A stretch of DNA of 64,000 nt from JABSOG01 sp041583135 (GTDB lineage: Bacteria; Pseudomonadota; Gammaproteobacteria; Enterobacterales; Alteromonadaceae): the NCBI GenBank assembly GCA_041583135.1, contig JBFHGJ010000003.1, positions 1-64,000 on the forward strand, in the 5' to 3' direction. Of the stretch, positions 53,061 through 62,180 are shown piece after piece; positions within the stretch are counted from its first letter, which is position 1, and every line of letters starts with the position of its first letter. The notes under the pieces are model-generated. The model saw nothing but the letters and a program-made list of their open reading frames with translations, ran no database searches and had not been told where the DNA came from. A program made the translations under genes and the position numbers.

Positions 53061-54275
53061 TCACAAAGGCTGTGACTGTCTAGCGAGTGTAGTAAGTCTA
53101 CTTGCCAGATCATCGTGCTCAAATACTCTTTCTGCCATCGCTTCAAAGTGATGCACATCAGCTGCTTTTAGCATGTCTTCCCAGCTCCCAGGAATGCAAT
53201 AAGATGAAGCAATAAAGTTCAAAAAATTCAATCTCAATTGTTCGTTGAACTGCCATTGAGATAGGCTAGACAGGCACTCATAAAAACTTTGTTTATCAGT
53301 AGCATGCAATACAAGCTTGTCGATATTGTAGCAAGCGTTACCTAGGGTGATCACTTTCTTACCCAACAATAATGACTCTAAACCCACTGTTGAGTTTATC
53401 GTAATAACCGCCTCAGCATTTTCAATAAGTTCCTGAGTATTGTTTTCGTTGGCAAATAGGCAGTATTGGTCAACATCATAAAGTTTCTCAAAACTACCAG
53501 GCCAAGAAGGGTGTTCTTTAAATACTAAATGAGGAATATCTGTGCGACCTTGCTTTCTTAGCTCTCTTTGAGTGTCGCTAACAAGGTGAAACATTTGTTC
53601 CATGGAGTGGATCCAAGGCGAGTGAATGACGATTTGACTGTCTGCCGGTACTTGGAATGGAATAAAAATGTATCTCTCTGGCAATTCATTTAACTTTTGG
53701 CCAGTGTTCTCGCGCTTTTTATGAGGATTACGAGTAACCAGTTGAGTCGGTAAGCAATTTTGACTGTCTAAGTGCTCAAGCTGTAAATAAAACTCTGGAT
53801 CGCGTGGTAAGCTATTCCATGCATTAACGCCGGCATAATCGGCAGTGGTTGTGTTTGGAAGTAAGCCATTTTCAAAGTAAAGGATGCGCTTTCTTGCAAA
53901 CTCTGCCGCCTTAACCATTGTCAGATATGGTTGCTTTTGACCATTCCAAATGGCAACAGCTTCGCAATCAAGCTTGATAAATATCTGATAATAATGGTTA
54001 AACCGTGCTCTTTCCGTCACATAGGCAAAAAAACAATAAATACTCCAAAGCAGCCGAGACTTTGCAAGACTTGGATAATTAATTTTTTGTCTTCTTAAAT
54101 GACTGCCGAGCAACTCATCTTCATTGACTGGGGCTTTTTTAAATGCGCCTATGATCAATGCCAATGTCGGGTAAACAGGAAAAATTACCTTTGCTTTGTC
54201 TTTGAGCTGCTTTGCTATCAAACGATAGTAGCGAAAGCGTTTGGTCGAATTGGCTATAAATACGATTTTTTTCAT
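53061..54275 (-). CDS. KpsS/LipB-type capsule or Kdo-transfer protein
   Basis: A 404-residue cytosolic protein of the capsule polysaccharide biosynthesis family: KKIVFIANSTKRFRYYRLIAKQ at the start, LYFENGLLPNT near residue 137, VFKEHPSWPG near residue 262, and VITINSTVGLESLLLGKKVI near residue 295, the conserved KpsC/KpsS segment that in those enzymes handles CMP-Kdo. It is 5 bp after waaA, so Kdo transfer to lipid A core or capsule is likely. The last codons (LARQSQPL) are encoded by a motif copy. Two other copies are at 53637 and 53762. Confidence 0.75.
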   Translation of the reverse strand: MKKIVFIANSTKRFRYYRLIAKQLKDKAKVIFPVYPTLALIIGAFKKAPVNEDELLGSHLRRQKINYPSLAKSRLLWSIYCFFAYVTERARFNHYYQIFIKLDCEAVAIWNGQKQPYLTMVKAAEFARKRILYFENGLLPNTTTADYAGVNAWNSLPRDPEFYLQLEHLDSQNCLPTQLVTRNPHKKRENTGQKLNELPERYIFIPFQVPADSQIVIHSPWIHSMEQMFHLVSDTQRELRKQGRTDIPHLVFKEHPSWPGSFEKLYDVDQYCLFANENNTQELIENAEAVITINSTVGLESLLLGKKVITLGNACYNIDKLVLHATDKQSFYECLSSLSQWQFNEQLRLNFLNFIASSYCIPGSWEDMLKAADVHHFEAMAERVFEHDDLASRLTTLARQSQPL

Positions 54276-54280
54276 ATTAG

Positions 54281-55552
54281 TCAAACTATTAGCAAAGGTT
54301 TTATAAGAGACTTCAAGCGCTCTAGAGCGCCTCTATTGCGATCTAAAACTTGTTTTGCATTCATACCCAGCAGTTGGCGTCGCTGTGTGTCATTAAGCAA
54401 GTCAATAACAGAGTTGCCGAGCATCTGCCAATCAGGTGTTAAAATCACGGCACCTTGAGCTTCCATCAATTCGTATATCTGCTTGAAGTTATATGTGTGA
54501 GGACCGGTCAAAATGGCTTTGGCAAACAAGGCCGGTTCCAGTGGGTTATGTCCGCCGTGTTCCACTAAACTGCCACCGACAAAACAGATATCCGCCATTG
54601 CCCAAAACAAGTTCAGTTCACCCATGGTGTCGCCAAGTATGACTTGAGTCGATGGCGTTGGTGACTGTCCAGTACTTCGTTTAGTATAGCTAATCTGCTG
54701 TGCTATGAGCAGTTGCTCAACCTGTTTAAATCTTTCGGGGTGACGGGGGACTAAAATGAGCAAGGTATCAGGGTGCTGTTTCAGTATTTGTGCAAAGGCT
54801 TGTAATACTGCCTCGTCCTCTCCTTGATGTGTGCTACCTACAACCCAGATAGGGCGGTTTGGCGCCCATTGTTCTTTAAGAGCAATACTTTGTTCGACAA
54901 GTGCCGGATTGGAGGATATGTCGAACTTTATGCTACCGGTGACGGCAAGCTTTGTTGGCACCAGACCCAGCTCCACAAACCGTTGGCCATCTTCAATATT
55001 ATGGGCGGCAACAATATCTAGGTTCGTCAGCATTTGCTCCGTTAAGCTCGCTACTTTTTGGTAGCCTTTTGCAGAACGTTGTGACAGTCGGGCATTGGCC
55101 AAAATGGTCTTACACTGTGTTTTTTTTGCGTAATACAACAAATTAGGCCAGAGTTCTGTTTCTATTATAACCAAGACTTTTGGCTGTATTTTGTTGAAAA
55201 ATCGCTTGATTGCCCCTGGAGTATCAAAAGGCAAATAAACATGAAACACTTCATTCCCAAAGGCTGACTGAATTTGCGCCGAGCCGGTTGGTGTTGTGGT
55301 TGTGACTGTCACGGGGTGTGTTGGATACTGAGACTTAATGCTTTTAATAAGCTTAATCGCAGCAATTGATTCGCCGACAGAAACACAATGAAAGCAAATA
55401 CCACCAGAGTGTTTTTCAGGCACGTCAAAAAAGCCTAAACGTTCTGCCCAGCGTTTACGGTAATTTGGTGATTTTCGTCCTTTTAACCACAGTCTTAAAA
55501 ACAACAAGGGCAGTAATGCAAAGAAAACTGCCGAGTATAACAATCGACTCAT
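54281..55552 (-). CDS. waaA: Kdo transferase WaaA (KdtA)
   Basis: A 423-residue GT30 glycosyltransferase anchored by an N-terminal helix (residues 4-22): GICFHCVSVGES near residue 51, VIIETELWPNLL near 128 (ETELWP), VVGSTHQGED near 240, and FVGGSLVEHGGHNPLEPA near 315. It adds Kdo residues to lipid IVA at the inner membrane. First gene of a minus-strand pair with the KpsS-like gene; the glycosyltransferase gene lies 19 bp upstream. Two GACAGTC motifs (54663, 55304). Confidence 0.95.
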   Translation of the reverse strand: MSRLLYSAVFFALLPLLFLRLWLKGRKSPNYRKRWAERLGFFDVPEKHSGGICFHCVSVGESIAAIKLIKSIKSQYPTHPVTVTTTTPTGSAQIQSAFGNEVFHVYLPFDTPGAIKRFFNKIQPKVLVIIETELWPNLLYYAKKTQCKTILANARLSQRSAKGYQKVASLTEQMLTNLDIVAAHNIEDGQRFVELGLVPTKLAVTGSIKFDISSNPALVEQSIALKEQWAPNRPIWVVGSTHQGEDEAVLQAFAQILKQHPDTLLILVPRHPERFKQVEQLLIAQQISYTKRSTGQSPTPSTQVILGDTMGELNLFWAMADICFVGGSLVEHGGHNPLEPALFAKAILTGPHTYNFKQIYELMEAQGAVILTPDWQMLGNSVIDLLNDTQRRQLLGMNAKQVLDRNRGALERLKSLIKPLLIV

Positions 55553-55571
55553 GATTTTGTGTTAGTAGCGA

Positions 55572-56291
55572 TTAACGCCAGTGCTCCGCTACCCATGGGG
55601 TTGGTAATACTTTGCGATACCATTTTCCACTGCGCCCCACAACGGCATCTGGTGGGTTCGGATTGCCGTGGAAAATAATAATCTTAGCGCCTTGAGGCTT
55701 TTCTGGTGCCTTGAACCACGCCTTCAGACCCTTATGAATGCAGTTATATTTAAAGCTTTTACACCAACTCTCAGGCCAATAACTTAATTTTCCTTGGTCA
55801 TGAACGTATTGCGATAAATACTCTTGCTCGTTTCTAACCTGCTTTCGAATGGCGGCATGATTCTGGCGAAAGTTATCCAATATATCGGCATGTTGATTGA
55901 CAGTGAAGCGGTAAACCGAAGAGTTGCCCGTGACGTCTTTCTTTACCCAGTCATTGATGATCGGAAACTCTGCTTCGTGATCGAAAAAGCAATCGATATC
56001 ATCAACGATGACGACGTCTAAATCTAAAAATAATGCTTGGCCTTGAAGATCATACAACGGGCTTGAGAAAGTGACGAGTTTATCCCAACCGCGCTCGGGG
56101 CCATCAGGTATGTCTAGCTTGGGAATTGGAAAAGATTCGATCCCTTCGGCCAGTCCATCATTGTTATCTGTCAAACAAACAAATCTAAAAGGACGCTTCA
56201 TATGGCGTTTAACCATTGAATAAAGCGTATTGACATATTCAGGACCGTATTTGGTGCCCCATTTCATGCAGATAACGTTGGCAGTTGTCAT
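55572..56291 (-). CDS. Glycosyltransferase with DxD motif (GT8-like)
   Basis: A 239-residue protein without signal peptide. MKWGTKYGPEYVNTLYSMVKRH at residue 9, RPFRFVCLTD near 34, and the metal-sugar nucleotide motif LFLDLDVVIVDD near residue 87 are typical of GT8-like enzymes acting on LPS core. IIIFHGNPNP near residue 207 is the C-terminal conserved block. Precedes waaA on the same strand (19 bp), so probably one operon for LPS core/capsule. Acceptor and donor unknown. Confidence 0.8.
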   Translation of the reverse strand: MTTANVICMKWGTKYGPEYVNTLYSMVKRHMKRPFRFVCLTDNNDGLAEGIESFPIPKLDIPDGPERGWDKLVTFSSPLYDLQGQALFLDLDVVIVDDIDCFFDHEAEFPIINDWVKKDVTGNSSVYRFTVNQHADILDNFRQNHAAIRKQVRNEQEYLSQYVHDQGKLSYWPESWCKSFKYNCIHKGLKAWFKAPEKPQGAKIIIFHGNPNPPDAVVGRSGKWYRKVLPTPWVAEHWR

Positions 56292-56721
56292 TAGAGTTCT
56301 CGTCGGATAAAAAACTGAGCAATTCTGCCAAAAAACACCAGCTAATACCAGCTACGATGAAGATTATGTCGGGGAGCGCTTGTTTGACTGTCTCGCGAGG
56401 TTGGCAATGGGTGCATAATGTCTATTGGTGTCAAGTGTATGAATTGTATCGAAAAGACAGTGACTGTCTTAGTTTGTTGGTTGTCTGTACCACTAGGTAC
56501 TTGCGCAAGAGAGAAAAACACTGAGCTTGTATAGAGTTAACTGACGTAGTCAAGAGGAATTTATTAACCATTTGATTTTATAGGCTTTCTCGGTGACTGT
56601 CTAAGTTAGAGGTGGCGGGAGGGGTCGGCGACTTTACGTATCGCTACTGGTTGCGCAGTATGGGGCGAAAGCCTACAATGTCAGCTAATAAGAGAACATG
56701 GATAAATAAAGGCTATTTTAA
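56292..56721. other. 430-bp gene-free stretch before kbl
   Basis: No credible gene; the frames here are short and without ribosome-binding sites. It holds three copies of the motif as GACTGTC (56386, 56462, 56595). The promoters of the divergent glycosyltransferase and kbl-tdh transcription units must lie in it. AAAGG is the only ribosome-binding-like sequence near the kbl ATG. Confidence 0.6.
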
Positions 56722-57918
56722 ATGAGAGCAGATGCTTTTTTAAACCATCTAGGTGAGCAAATTGAGCAGGTCAAAGCCGAGGGGCTATACAAAGCCGAGC
56801 GTGTCATAACCTCTCAGCAACAAGCTGAAATCGAGGTTAGCAGCGGTGATTCTGTCATTAACTTTTGTGCCAACAACTATCTTGGATTGGCCAATAACCC
56901 TGAGCTAATCAAAGCCGGGCAACAAGGGCTTGATAAATATGGTTTTGGTGTGGCTTCTGTCCGTTTTATTTGTGGCACCCAAGACATCCACAAAACCCTA
57001 GAAAGCAAAATCAGTGAGTTTTTAGGTATGGAAGATACCATTTTGTATTCTTCTTGCTTCGATGCCAACGCTGGTTTGTTTGAGACTTTGCTTACGCCTG
57101 AAGATGCAATTATTTCAGATGCCCTCAATCACGCTAGTATTATCGATGGTGTGAGGCTGTGTAAGGCTAAGCGCTATCGTTACGACAACAATGATATGGA
57201 AGCGCTAGAAGCTTGCCTGAAACAAGCCGATGCCGATGGTGCTCGTTTCAAAATGATCGCAACTGATGGTGTCTTTTCAATGGACGGTATAATTGCCAAC
57301 CTTAAGGGGATTTGTGATCTAGCGGATAAATACAATGCGATTGTGATGGTCGATGACTCTCACGCGGTTGGCTTTGTCGGAGAAAATGGCCGTGGCAGCC
57401 ATGAATATTGCGAAGTTATGGGCCGTGTTGATATTATTACCGGTACGCTTGGTAAGGCGCTAGGTGGCGCATCGGGCGGTTACACTTCTGCCAGCAAGAA
57501 AGTTGTCGAGTGGCTGCGCCAGCGCTCTCGTCCATATCTCTTTTCTAATTCGCTTTGTCCTGCCATTGCCAATGCCTCGGTTAAAGTGCTTGAAATGCTC
57601 AGTGACGGCCATCAATTACGTACGCGTCTATGGGAAAATGCCAACTATTTCCGCACCAATATGGAAGCTGCTGGCTTTACCTGTGGCGGAAAAGACCACG
57701 CCATTATTCCTGTTATGCTTGGTGATGCCAAAGTGGCAGCCGAAATGGCAGAGAGATTGTTGGCTGAAGGCATTTATGTTATCGGTTTTTCATATCCTGT
57801 GGTACCAAAAGGGCAGGCTCGTATCCGCACGCAAATTTCTGCGGCCCATACTCCTGAGCAGTTGGAACGTGCCGTTGCTGCCTTTACCCGTATCGGTAAA
57901 GACATGAATATCATTTAA
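56722..57918 (+). CDS. kbl: 2-amino-3-ketobutyrate CoA ligase Kbl
   Basis: A 398-residue PLP enzyme of the alpha-oxoamine synthase family: NFCANNYLGLA near residue 46, MVDDSHAVGFVGENGRG near 210, and the PLP lysine in TGTLGKALGGASGGY near 240. The length equals E. coli Kbl (398). It cleaves 2-amino-3-ketobutyrate with CoA to glycine and acetyl-CoA; together with tdh, it degrades threonine. Confidence 0.97.
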   Translation: MRADAFLNHLGEQIEQVKAEGLYKAERVITSQQQAEIEVSSGDSVINFCANNYLGLANNPELIKAGQQGLDKYGFGVASVRFICGTQDIHKTLESKISEFLGMEDTILYSSCFDANAGLFETLLTPEDAIISDALNHASIIDGVRLCKAKRYRYDNNDMEALEACLKQADADGARFKMIATDGVFSMDGIIANLKGICDLADKYNAIVMVDDSHAVGFVGENGRGSHEYCEVMGRVDIITGTLGKALGGASGGYTSASKKVVEWLRQRSRPYLFSNSLCPAIANASVKVLEMLSDGHQLRTRLWENANYFRTNMEAAGFTCGGKDHAIIPVMLGDAKVAAEMAERLLAEGIYVIGFSYPVVPKGQARIRTQISAAHTPEQLERAVAAFTRIGKDMNII

Positions 57919-57935
57919 TTGAGCTGTTTTTGTTT

Positions 57936-58961
57936 ATGAAATCTTTGGCGAAACTTAAGCCTGAAAAAGGCATTTGGATGGCAGATACGCCGGTGCCTGA
58001 AACCGGTTATAACGACATCAAAATTAAGATCAGAAAAACTGCGATCTGCGGTACTGACGTGCACATTTACAACTGGGATGAGTGGTCACAAAACACCATT
58101 CCAGTCGGTATGGTTGTCGGTCATGAGTATGTCGGTGAAGTGGTTGAAATAGGGCAAGGCGTGCGTGGTTTTGCCGTTGGTGATAGGGTTTCTGGCGAAG
58201 GTCATATCACCTGTGGTCACTGTCGTAACTGTCGTGCTGGTCGGGTGCATTTGTGTCGAAATACTGTTGGAGTTGGTGTTAACCGTGAGGGCGCTTTTGC
58301 CGAGTATTTGGTGATCCCAGCCTATAACTCCTTTAAAATTCCTGCGGACATTTGCGATGACCTCGCAGCAATATTCGACCCTTTTGGTAACGCAGTGCAT
58401 ACGGCTTTGTCATTTGATTTAGTTGGTGAAGATGTGCTTATCACAGGTGCGGGTCCTATCGGCATTATGGCTGCCGCCGTTGCCAAGCACGTTGGTGCCC
58501 GTCATGTCGTGATCACCGACCTTAACGACTATCGTTTGGATTTGGCGATGAAAATGGGAGCAACCCGTGCTGTGAATGTCGCTAAGGAAAACATCAAAGA
58601 GGTGATGGCCGAGCTGGGGATGACAGAAGGGTTTGATATCGGCTTAGAAATGTCAGGTGTGCCTGTGGCGTTTCGAGACATGCTTAATAACATGAATCAT
58701 GGTGGTAAAATTGCGCTTTTGGGCATTCCGCCGTCGGATATGGCAATTGACTGGAACCAGGTTATCTTTAAGGGCCTGGTGATCAAAGGCATCTATGGCC
58801 GTGAAATGTTTGAAACATGGTATAAGATGGCAAGCCTTATCCAATCAGGTTTAGATCTGTCGCCTATTATCACTCACCACTACGGAATTGACGACTTTCA
58901 GCAAGGTTTCGATAAAATGCTTTCTGGTCAATCCGGCAAAGTGATCCTTAACTGGGATTAG
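57936..58961 (+). CDS. tdh: L-threonine 3-dehydrogenase Tdh
   Basis: A 341-residue zinc alcohol-dehydrogenase-family enzyme; the ATG at 57936 gives exactly the E. coli length. Catalytic zinc residues in ICGTDVHIYNWDEW (near 38) and GHEYVGEV (near 64); structural zinc CGHCRNCRAGRVHLC near residue 90; NAD-binding GAGPIGIMAA near 172. It follows kbl by 17 bp as in the standard kbl-tdh operon. Confidence 0.98.
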   Translation: MKSLAKLKPEKGIWMADTPVPETGYNDIKIKIRKTAICGTDVHIYNWDEWSQNTIPVGMVVGHEYVGEVVEIGQGVRGFAVGDRVSGEGHITCGHCRNCRAGRVHLCRNTVGVGVNREGAFAEYLVIPAYNSFKIPADICDDLAAIFDPFGNAVHTALSFDLVGEDVLITGAGPIGIMAAAVAKHVGARHVVITDLNDYRLDLAMKMGATRAVNVAKENIKEVMAELGMTEGFDIGLEMSGVPVAFRDMLNNMNHGGKIALLGIPPSDMAIDWNQVIFKGLVIKGIYGREMFETWYKMASLIQSGLDLSPIITHHYGIDDFQQGFDKMLSGQSGKVILNWD

Positions 58962-58965
58962 ACAG

Positions 58966-59289
58966 ATGTCTGAATTTAAACATATTTCGGTTGCGCAAAC
59001 GGCAGAGCATGTTGCTAATGGTAGTGCAACCATATGCGATATTCGCGATCCTGCGTCATTCAATCAGCGCCACATTGAAGGCGCTTTTCATCTAACCAAT
59101 CAATCAATGGTTGAGCTGCTACAAACGTTAGACTACGACCGTCCGATTATTGTGGTCTGCTACCATGGTCACTCTAGCCAGTCGGCTGCGCAATATCTTT
59201 GCCATCAAGGCTTTGAAGAAGTTTACAGCATGGATGGTGGGTTTGAACAATGGGCGCTTTCCCAGCCATATGTTAGTGCGACTAGATGA
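58966..59289 (+). CDS. glpE: Thiosulfate sulfurtransferase GlpE (rhodanese)
   Basis: A 107-residue single rhodanese domain, active cysteine in IVVCYHGHSSQSAAQYL near residue 65, preceded by DIRDPASFNQRHIEGA. Matches GlpE of E. coli (108 residues). It starts 4 bp after tdh and overlaps glpG by 4 bases. Confidence 0.95.
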   Translation: MSEFKHISVAQTAEHVANGSATICDIRDPASFNQRHIEGAFHLTNQSMVELLQTLDYDRPIIVVCYHGHSSQSAAQYLCHQGFEEVYSMDGGFEQWALSQPYVSATR

Positions 59290-60116
59290 TTCAGTTAGCT
59301 GTCTTCAATAATCCACGAATGCTTCAAGCGTTCGTGGATTATTTGTCTTTGCAGGGGATCAAGACACAAGTCAAAGCGGTTGAAGGCGACCAGTTCGCAC
59401 TTTTAGTTGAGCCGTCGGGCGTTGACTTGGCGAAGGTAGAACTTGAAGCATTTTTACAAAACCCCAATGACAGTAAGTATTTGGAAGCCTCATGGCATAG
59501 AGGTCACGATGAGAATCCTCTGAGCTATTCATCAAGCGGCAATACTGCATTTAAAAACATTATCACTGCTGGCGGCTGGCTTAGTAATACTGTTTTGTTG
59601 CTGAATTTGCTTATATTTGCGCTTGCACACTTTTCCCCACTATATGACTATCTCGCCTACCCAAGTGCATTTTGGCCGCAAGGGGGCGAGTATTGGCGTT
59701 GGTTCACCCCTGCATTTATGCATTTTTCTGCGCTCCATATTCTGTTTAACTTGGTTTGGTGGCAATTACTGGGCGGCAAGTTGGAAAAACAATTTGGCAG
59801 CTCGTTCTTATTGCTGTTTTTGCTGTTTACTGCGCTAATTAGTAATTTTGCTCAGTTTATCAGTCACCAGGCCAACAACTTTGGGGGGTTGTCTGGGGTG
59901 GTTTATGCGCTGATCGGCTTCTGTTGGCTGTATGGCAAGCAACAACCTAGACAGTCAGTACAACTGAGCGACAGTCTCTTTGGCTTTGCCGTTATTTGGC
60001 TGATTATGGGTTATATGGATGTGCTGTGGATGAACGTGGCAAACCAAGCTCATTTATCCGGTTTATTGTGCGGCTTGGCATTTGCTTGGGGATTTGGTCG
60101 TCGTCAATCCAACTGA
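59286..60116 (+). CDS. glpG: Rhomboid intramembrane protease GlpG
   Basis: A 276-residue protein: N-terminal cytosolic domain (to about 80), then six membrane helices. FMHFSALHILFNLVWWQLLG near residue 143 holds the conserved His and Asn; the catalytic serine is in GGLSGVVYALIG near 200; the catalytic histidine is in ANQAHLSGLLCG near 255. Length matches E. coli GlpG (276). It contains two motif copies (59950, 59970), coding RQSVQL and SDSLF. Confidence 0.96.
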   Translation: MIQLAVFNNPRMLQAFVDYLSLQGIKTQVKAVEGDQFALLVEPSGVDLAKVELEAFLQNPNDSKYLEASWHRGHDENPLSYSSSGNTAFKNIITAGGWLSNTVLLLNLLIFALAHFSPLYDYLAYPSAFWPQGGEYWRWFTPAFMHFSALHILFNLVWWQLLGGKLEKQFGSSFLLLFLLFTALISNFAQFISHQANNFGGLSGVVYALIGFCWLYGKQQPRQSVQLSDSLFGFAVIWLIMGYMDVLWMNVANQAHLSGLLCGLAFAWGFGRRQSN

Positions 60117-60219
60117 GCTTATACTTTGAAAAATAAAGGGTTATTTAGCGAGTATTGCTAGACAGTCACTAATTGGCGCATATTCTTGTTGTGCTCAGTA
60201 ACAAACAGATAATCTTGCA

Positions 60220-60259
60220 GACAGTCAGACAGTCAGACAGTCAGACAGTCAGACAGTCA
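60220..60259. repeat. Tandem octamer GACAGTCA x5
   Basis: GACAGTC at 60220, 60228, 60236, 60244 and 60252: five perfect 8-bp repeats. It lies about 50 bp after another single motif copy (60171) and between glpG and the convergent FliL-like gene. The unit is the same core as the other arrays but with the shortest period. Confidence 0.98.
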
Positions 60260-60295
60260 GACTCATCTGCAATATGGTGATAGCAAGTTTAGTTT

Positions 60296-60688
60296 TTAGT
60301 TGTAGAGATACTTTGTAAAAAGCACGTCTTTTATGATCTCGTCGCCAGTTTCTTTTTTCAGTAAACGTTTTATTTCTCGAACACATTTTAGTCTGACTTC
60401 TTCACGACCAGTCAACGAGCGGATTTTTTCTTCCGGCTCTCTACCAAGCACTGAAATAATGGCGTCTCTTAATAGCGGGGCGTGGTGTTCAACCACTTCT
60501 AAATTGTTGACGTTCTTGATCATCAAGTCCACCGTCAAGCGTATATAGCCAAGCTTGGGGCGGTTGTTGATGTAATTAGTCACAATATCGGGTTCGAAGC
60601 CGTAATATGCATATTTGCTTTGTGATACAGCTCCGGTTGAGCTGAATAACAGCATGCTTGATAAGACTAAAGCAATCAGTTTACGCAT
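60296..60688 (-). CDS. FliL-like periplasmic/membrane protein
   Basis: A 130-residue protein; the ATG at 60688 follows GGAACATCG. Signal-like helix at residues 2-22, then a domain with LGYIRLTVDLMIKN, VVEHHAPLLRDAIISVL and LLKKETGDEIIKDVLFTKYL, the FliL (flagellar basal-body-associated) pattern. It is shorter than FliL of flagellar operons and not near flagellar genes; Shewanella-type genomes have such a second copy after glpG, from memory. Function: possibly stator-related, unproven. Confidence 0.78.
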   Translation of the reverse strand: MRKLIALVLSSMLLFSSTGAVSQSKYAYYGFEPDIVTNYINNRPKLGYIRLTVDLMIKNVNNLEVVEHHAPLLRDAIISVLGREPEEKIRSLTGREEVRLKCVREIKRLLKKETGDEIIKDVLFTKYLYN

Positions 60689-60861
60689 TCGATGTTCCGT
60701 TATTGTCATTTGTTGTGTTGACAGCCAATCAGGTCGGAAATTCTACCAACATTTGCCTTAGATAGGCAAATTAACTGGGATTTTACTTTAACCTGTTCAG
60801 AGTTTAAGTCACCAATTGTAGGCTCACGCTCTGGTTGGCTCAATTTAATAATATACTATTG

Positions 60862-62019
60862 TTACAATATTGCTGGCAATTGTTTCGCTAATTTCATTCT
60901 TTCTATGACTTTTTTGCCAGTTAAAGCAAATCCGCTGAGCTTGCCGTTGTCCTCAATAAACATTGCTTTTAAATCAGGGCTGTCACCTTCTATGTGCCAA
61001 CTGCCTTGACTGTCTAGAGGTGGCGGGTTGGCAACCACTGGGCAGCCTGGGGTTTTCACTATCACCGGGCTGGCAGGGATTGAAACTGCTGTTGACTGTC
61101 CAGCCAGTGTTTTTGCCAGCGCTTTGGCACAAAGCGTTAATGGTGCGACGTACATTAGCACCTGACCATTTATTTGAGCACAATCACCCAGTGCAAAGAT
61201 GTTTGGCTCATCGGTTTGCAAAAAATGATCAACAACAATGCCTTGTGCGATGTTGAGTTTGGCGGATTTCGCCAATTCAACTCTAGGCTTTAAGCCAACG
61301 GCAGACAAAACCAAATCACAGCAGAGCTGTTTGCCTGAGCTTAGCAGCAGTTCCAACTGTCCTTGTTCATTGACTTTAGCGTTTTCTATCGTGGTGTTGA
61401 AATGCCAGTTGATCCCAAGCTTGCTCAGTTCAACCTCAACGGCCTTAGACAGTTCAGGAGGAAGCAAAGTTTGTAAAGGACCATCGTCTAATGCTATGAC
61501 GTCAACATTGAGCCCTGCAGCTTTCATATCGTTGGCATACTCAGTGCCCACCAAGCCTGAGCCGATGATCGCAATGTTTTTTTGACCACCTAGCTGTTCA
61601 TTGAACTGTGCGTAATCCGCCAGATCGTTTATTGCCAATACTCGTCCATCCAATGCTTTAGGCAAGGGGATCTGAATCGGTTCAGCGCCTAAAGCGAGTA
61701 CGAGCGCCTTACTGTAATTTATCGCTGCCAAGGTATTTTCCACTGTGACTGTCTTGAGCGTTTTGTCGATGCCAAGCACTTCGGTTGAGGCATAAATCTG
61801 CATATTGAGCTCTTGCGCCATTTGGTGGGCTGTTTTAGTCACCAGTGCCGCAGCCGATTTGTGTTTGGCAAACCCGGTCGAAAGCAAAGGCTTGGAGTAA
61901 TAGCTGCCATCGTCACTAGTGATCATCAATATACTGCTTTGGCTGTCTAAGCGGCGAAGTTCTCTAGCCAGCGTGTATCCTGCCAATCCCGAGCCGACGA
62001 TGATGATGTCAAATGTCAT
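60862..62019 (-). CDS. FAD-dependent NAD(P)H oxidoreductase (rubredoxin reductase-like)
   Basis: A 385-residue flavoprotein starting at 62019 (GGTGGAATATTT before it): FAD-binding FDIIIVGSGLAGYTLARELR at residue 3, NAD-binding NIAIIGSGLVGTEYANDM near residue 146, LSAVGLKPRV near 243 and NIFALGDCAQINGQ near 275 (second FAD contact). The organisation matches AlkT/RubB rubredoxin-NAD+ reductases and similar single-component electron carriers. No rubredoxin gene is in view. Three motif copies (61008, 61094, 61747), the first two on 86-bp spacing. Confidence 0.87.
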   Translation of the reverse strand: MTFDIIIVGSGLAGYTLARELRRLDSQSSILMITSDDGSYYSKPLLSTGFAKHKSAAALVTKTAHQMAQELNMQIYASTEVLGIDKTLKTVTVENTLAAINYSKALVLALGAEPIQIPLPKALDGRVLAINDLADYAQFNEQLGGQKNIAIIGSGLVGTEYANDMKAAGLNVDVIALDDGPLQTLLPPELSKAVEVELSKLGINWHFNTTIENAKVNEQGQLELLLSSGKQLCCDLVLSAVGLKPRVELAKSAKLNIAQGIVVDHFLQTDEPNIFALGDCAQINGQVLMYVAPLTLCAKALAKTLAGQSTAVSIPASPVIVKTPGCPVVANPPPLDSQGSWHIEGDSPDLKAMFIEDNGKLSGFALTGKKVIERMKLAKQLPAIL

Positions 62020-62180
62020 AAATATTCCACCTGTAGTTCTCATAGCACTGTACAGCATTGGCAAAGTTAAGCAAAAAGATGTAAATAGAAAGTGAATTCT
62101 AAGGACTTGCTCTATAGTATTATCATTCGAGCTTAGATTGAATCGAGCTATTTTTCATATTTATTTCAGGATCTTGTTTT

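Noticed and set aside
56285..56524. Small gene upstream of kbl
   Set aside because: No ribosome-binding site, composition unlike neighbouring proteins, and it overlaps motif copies and the start of the divergent gene.
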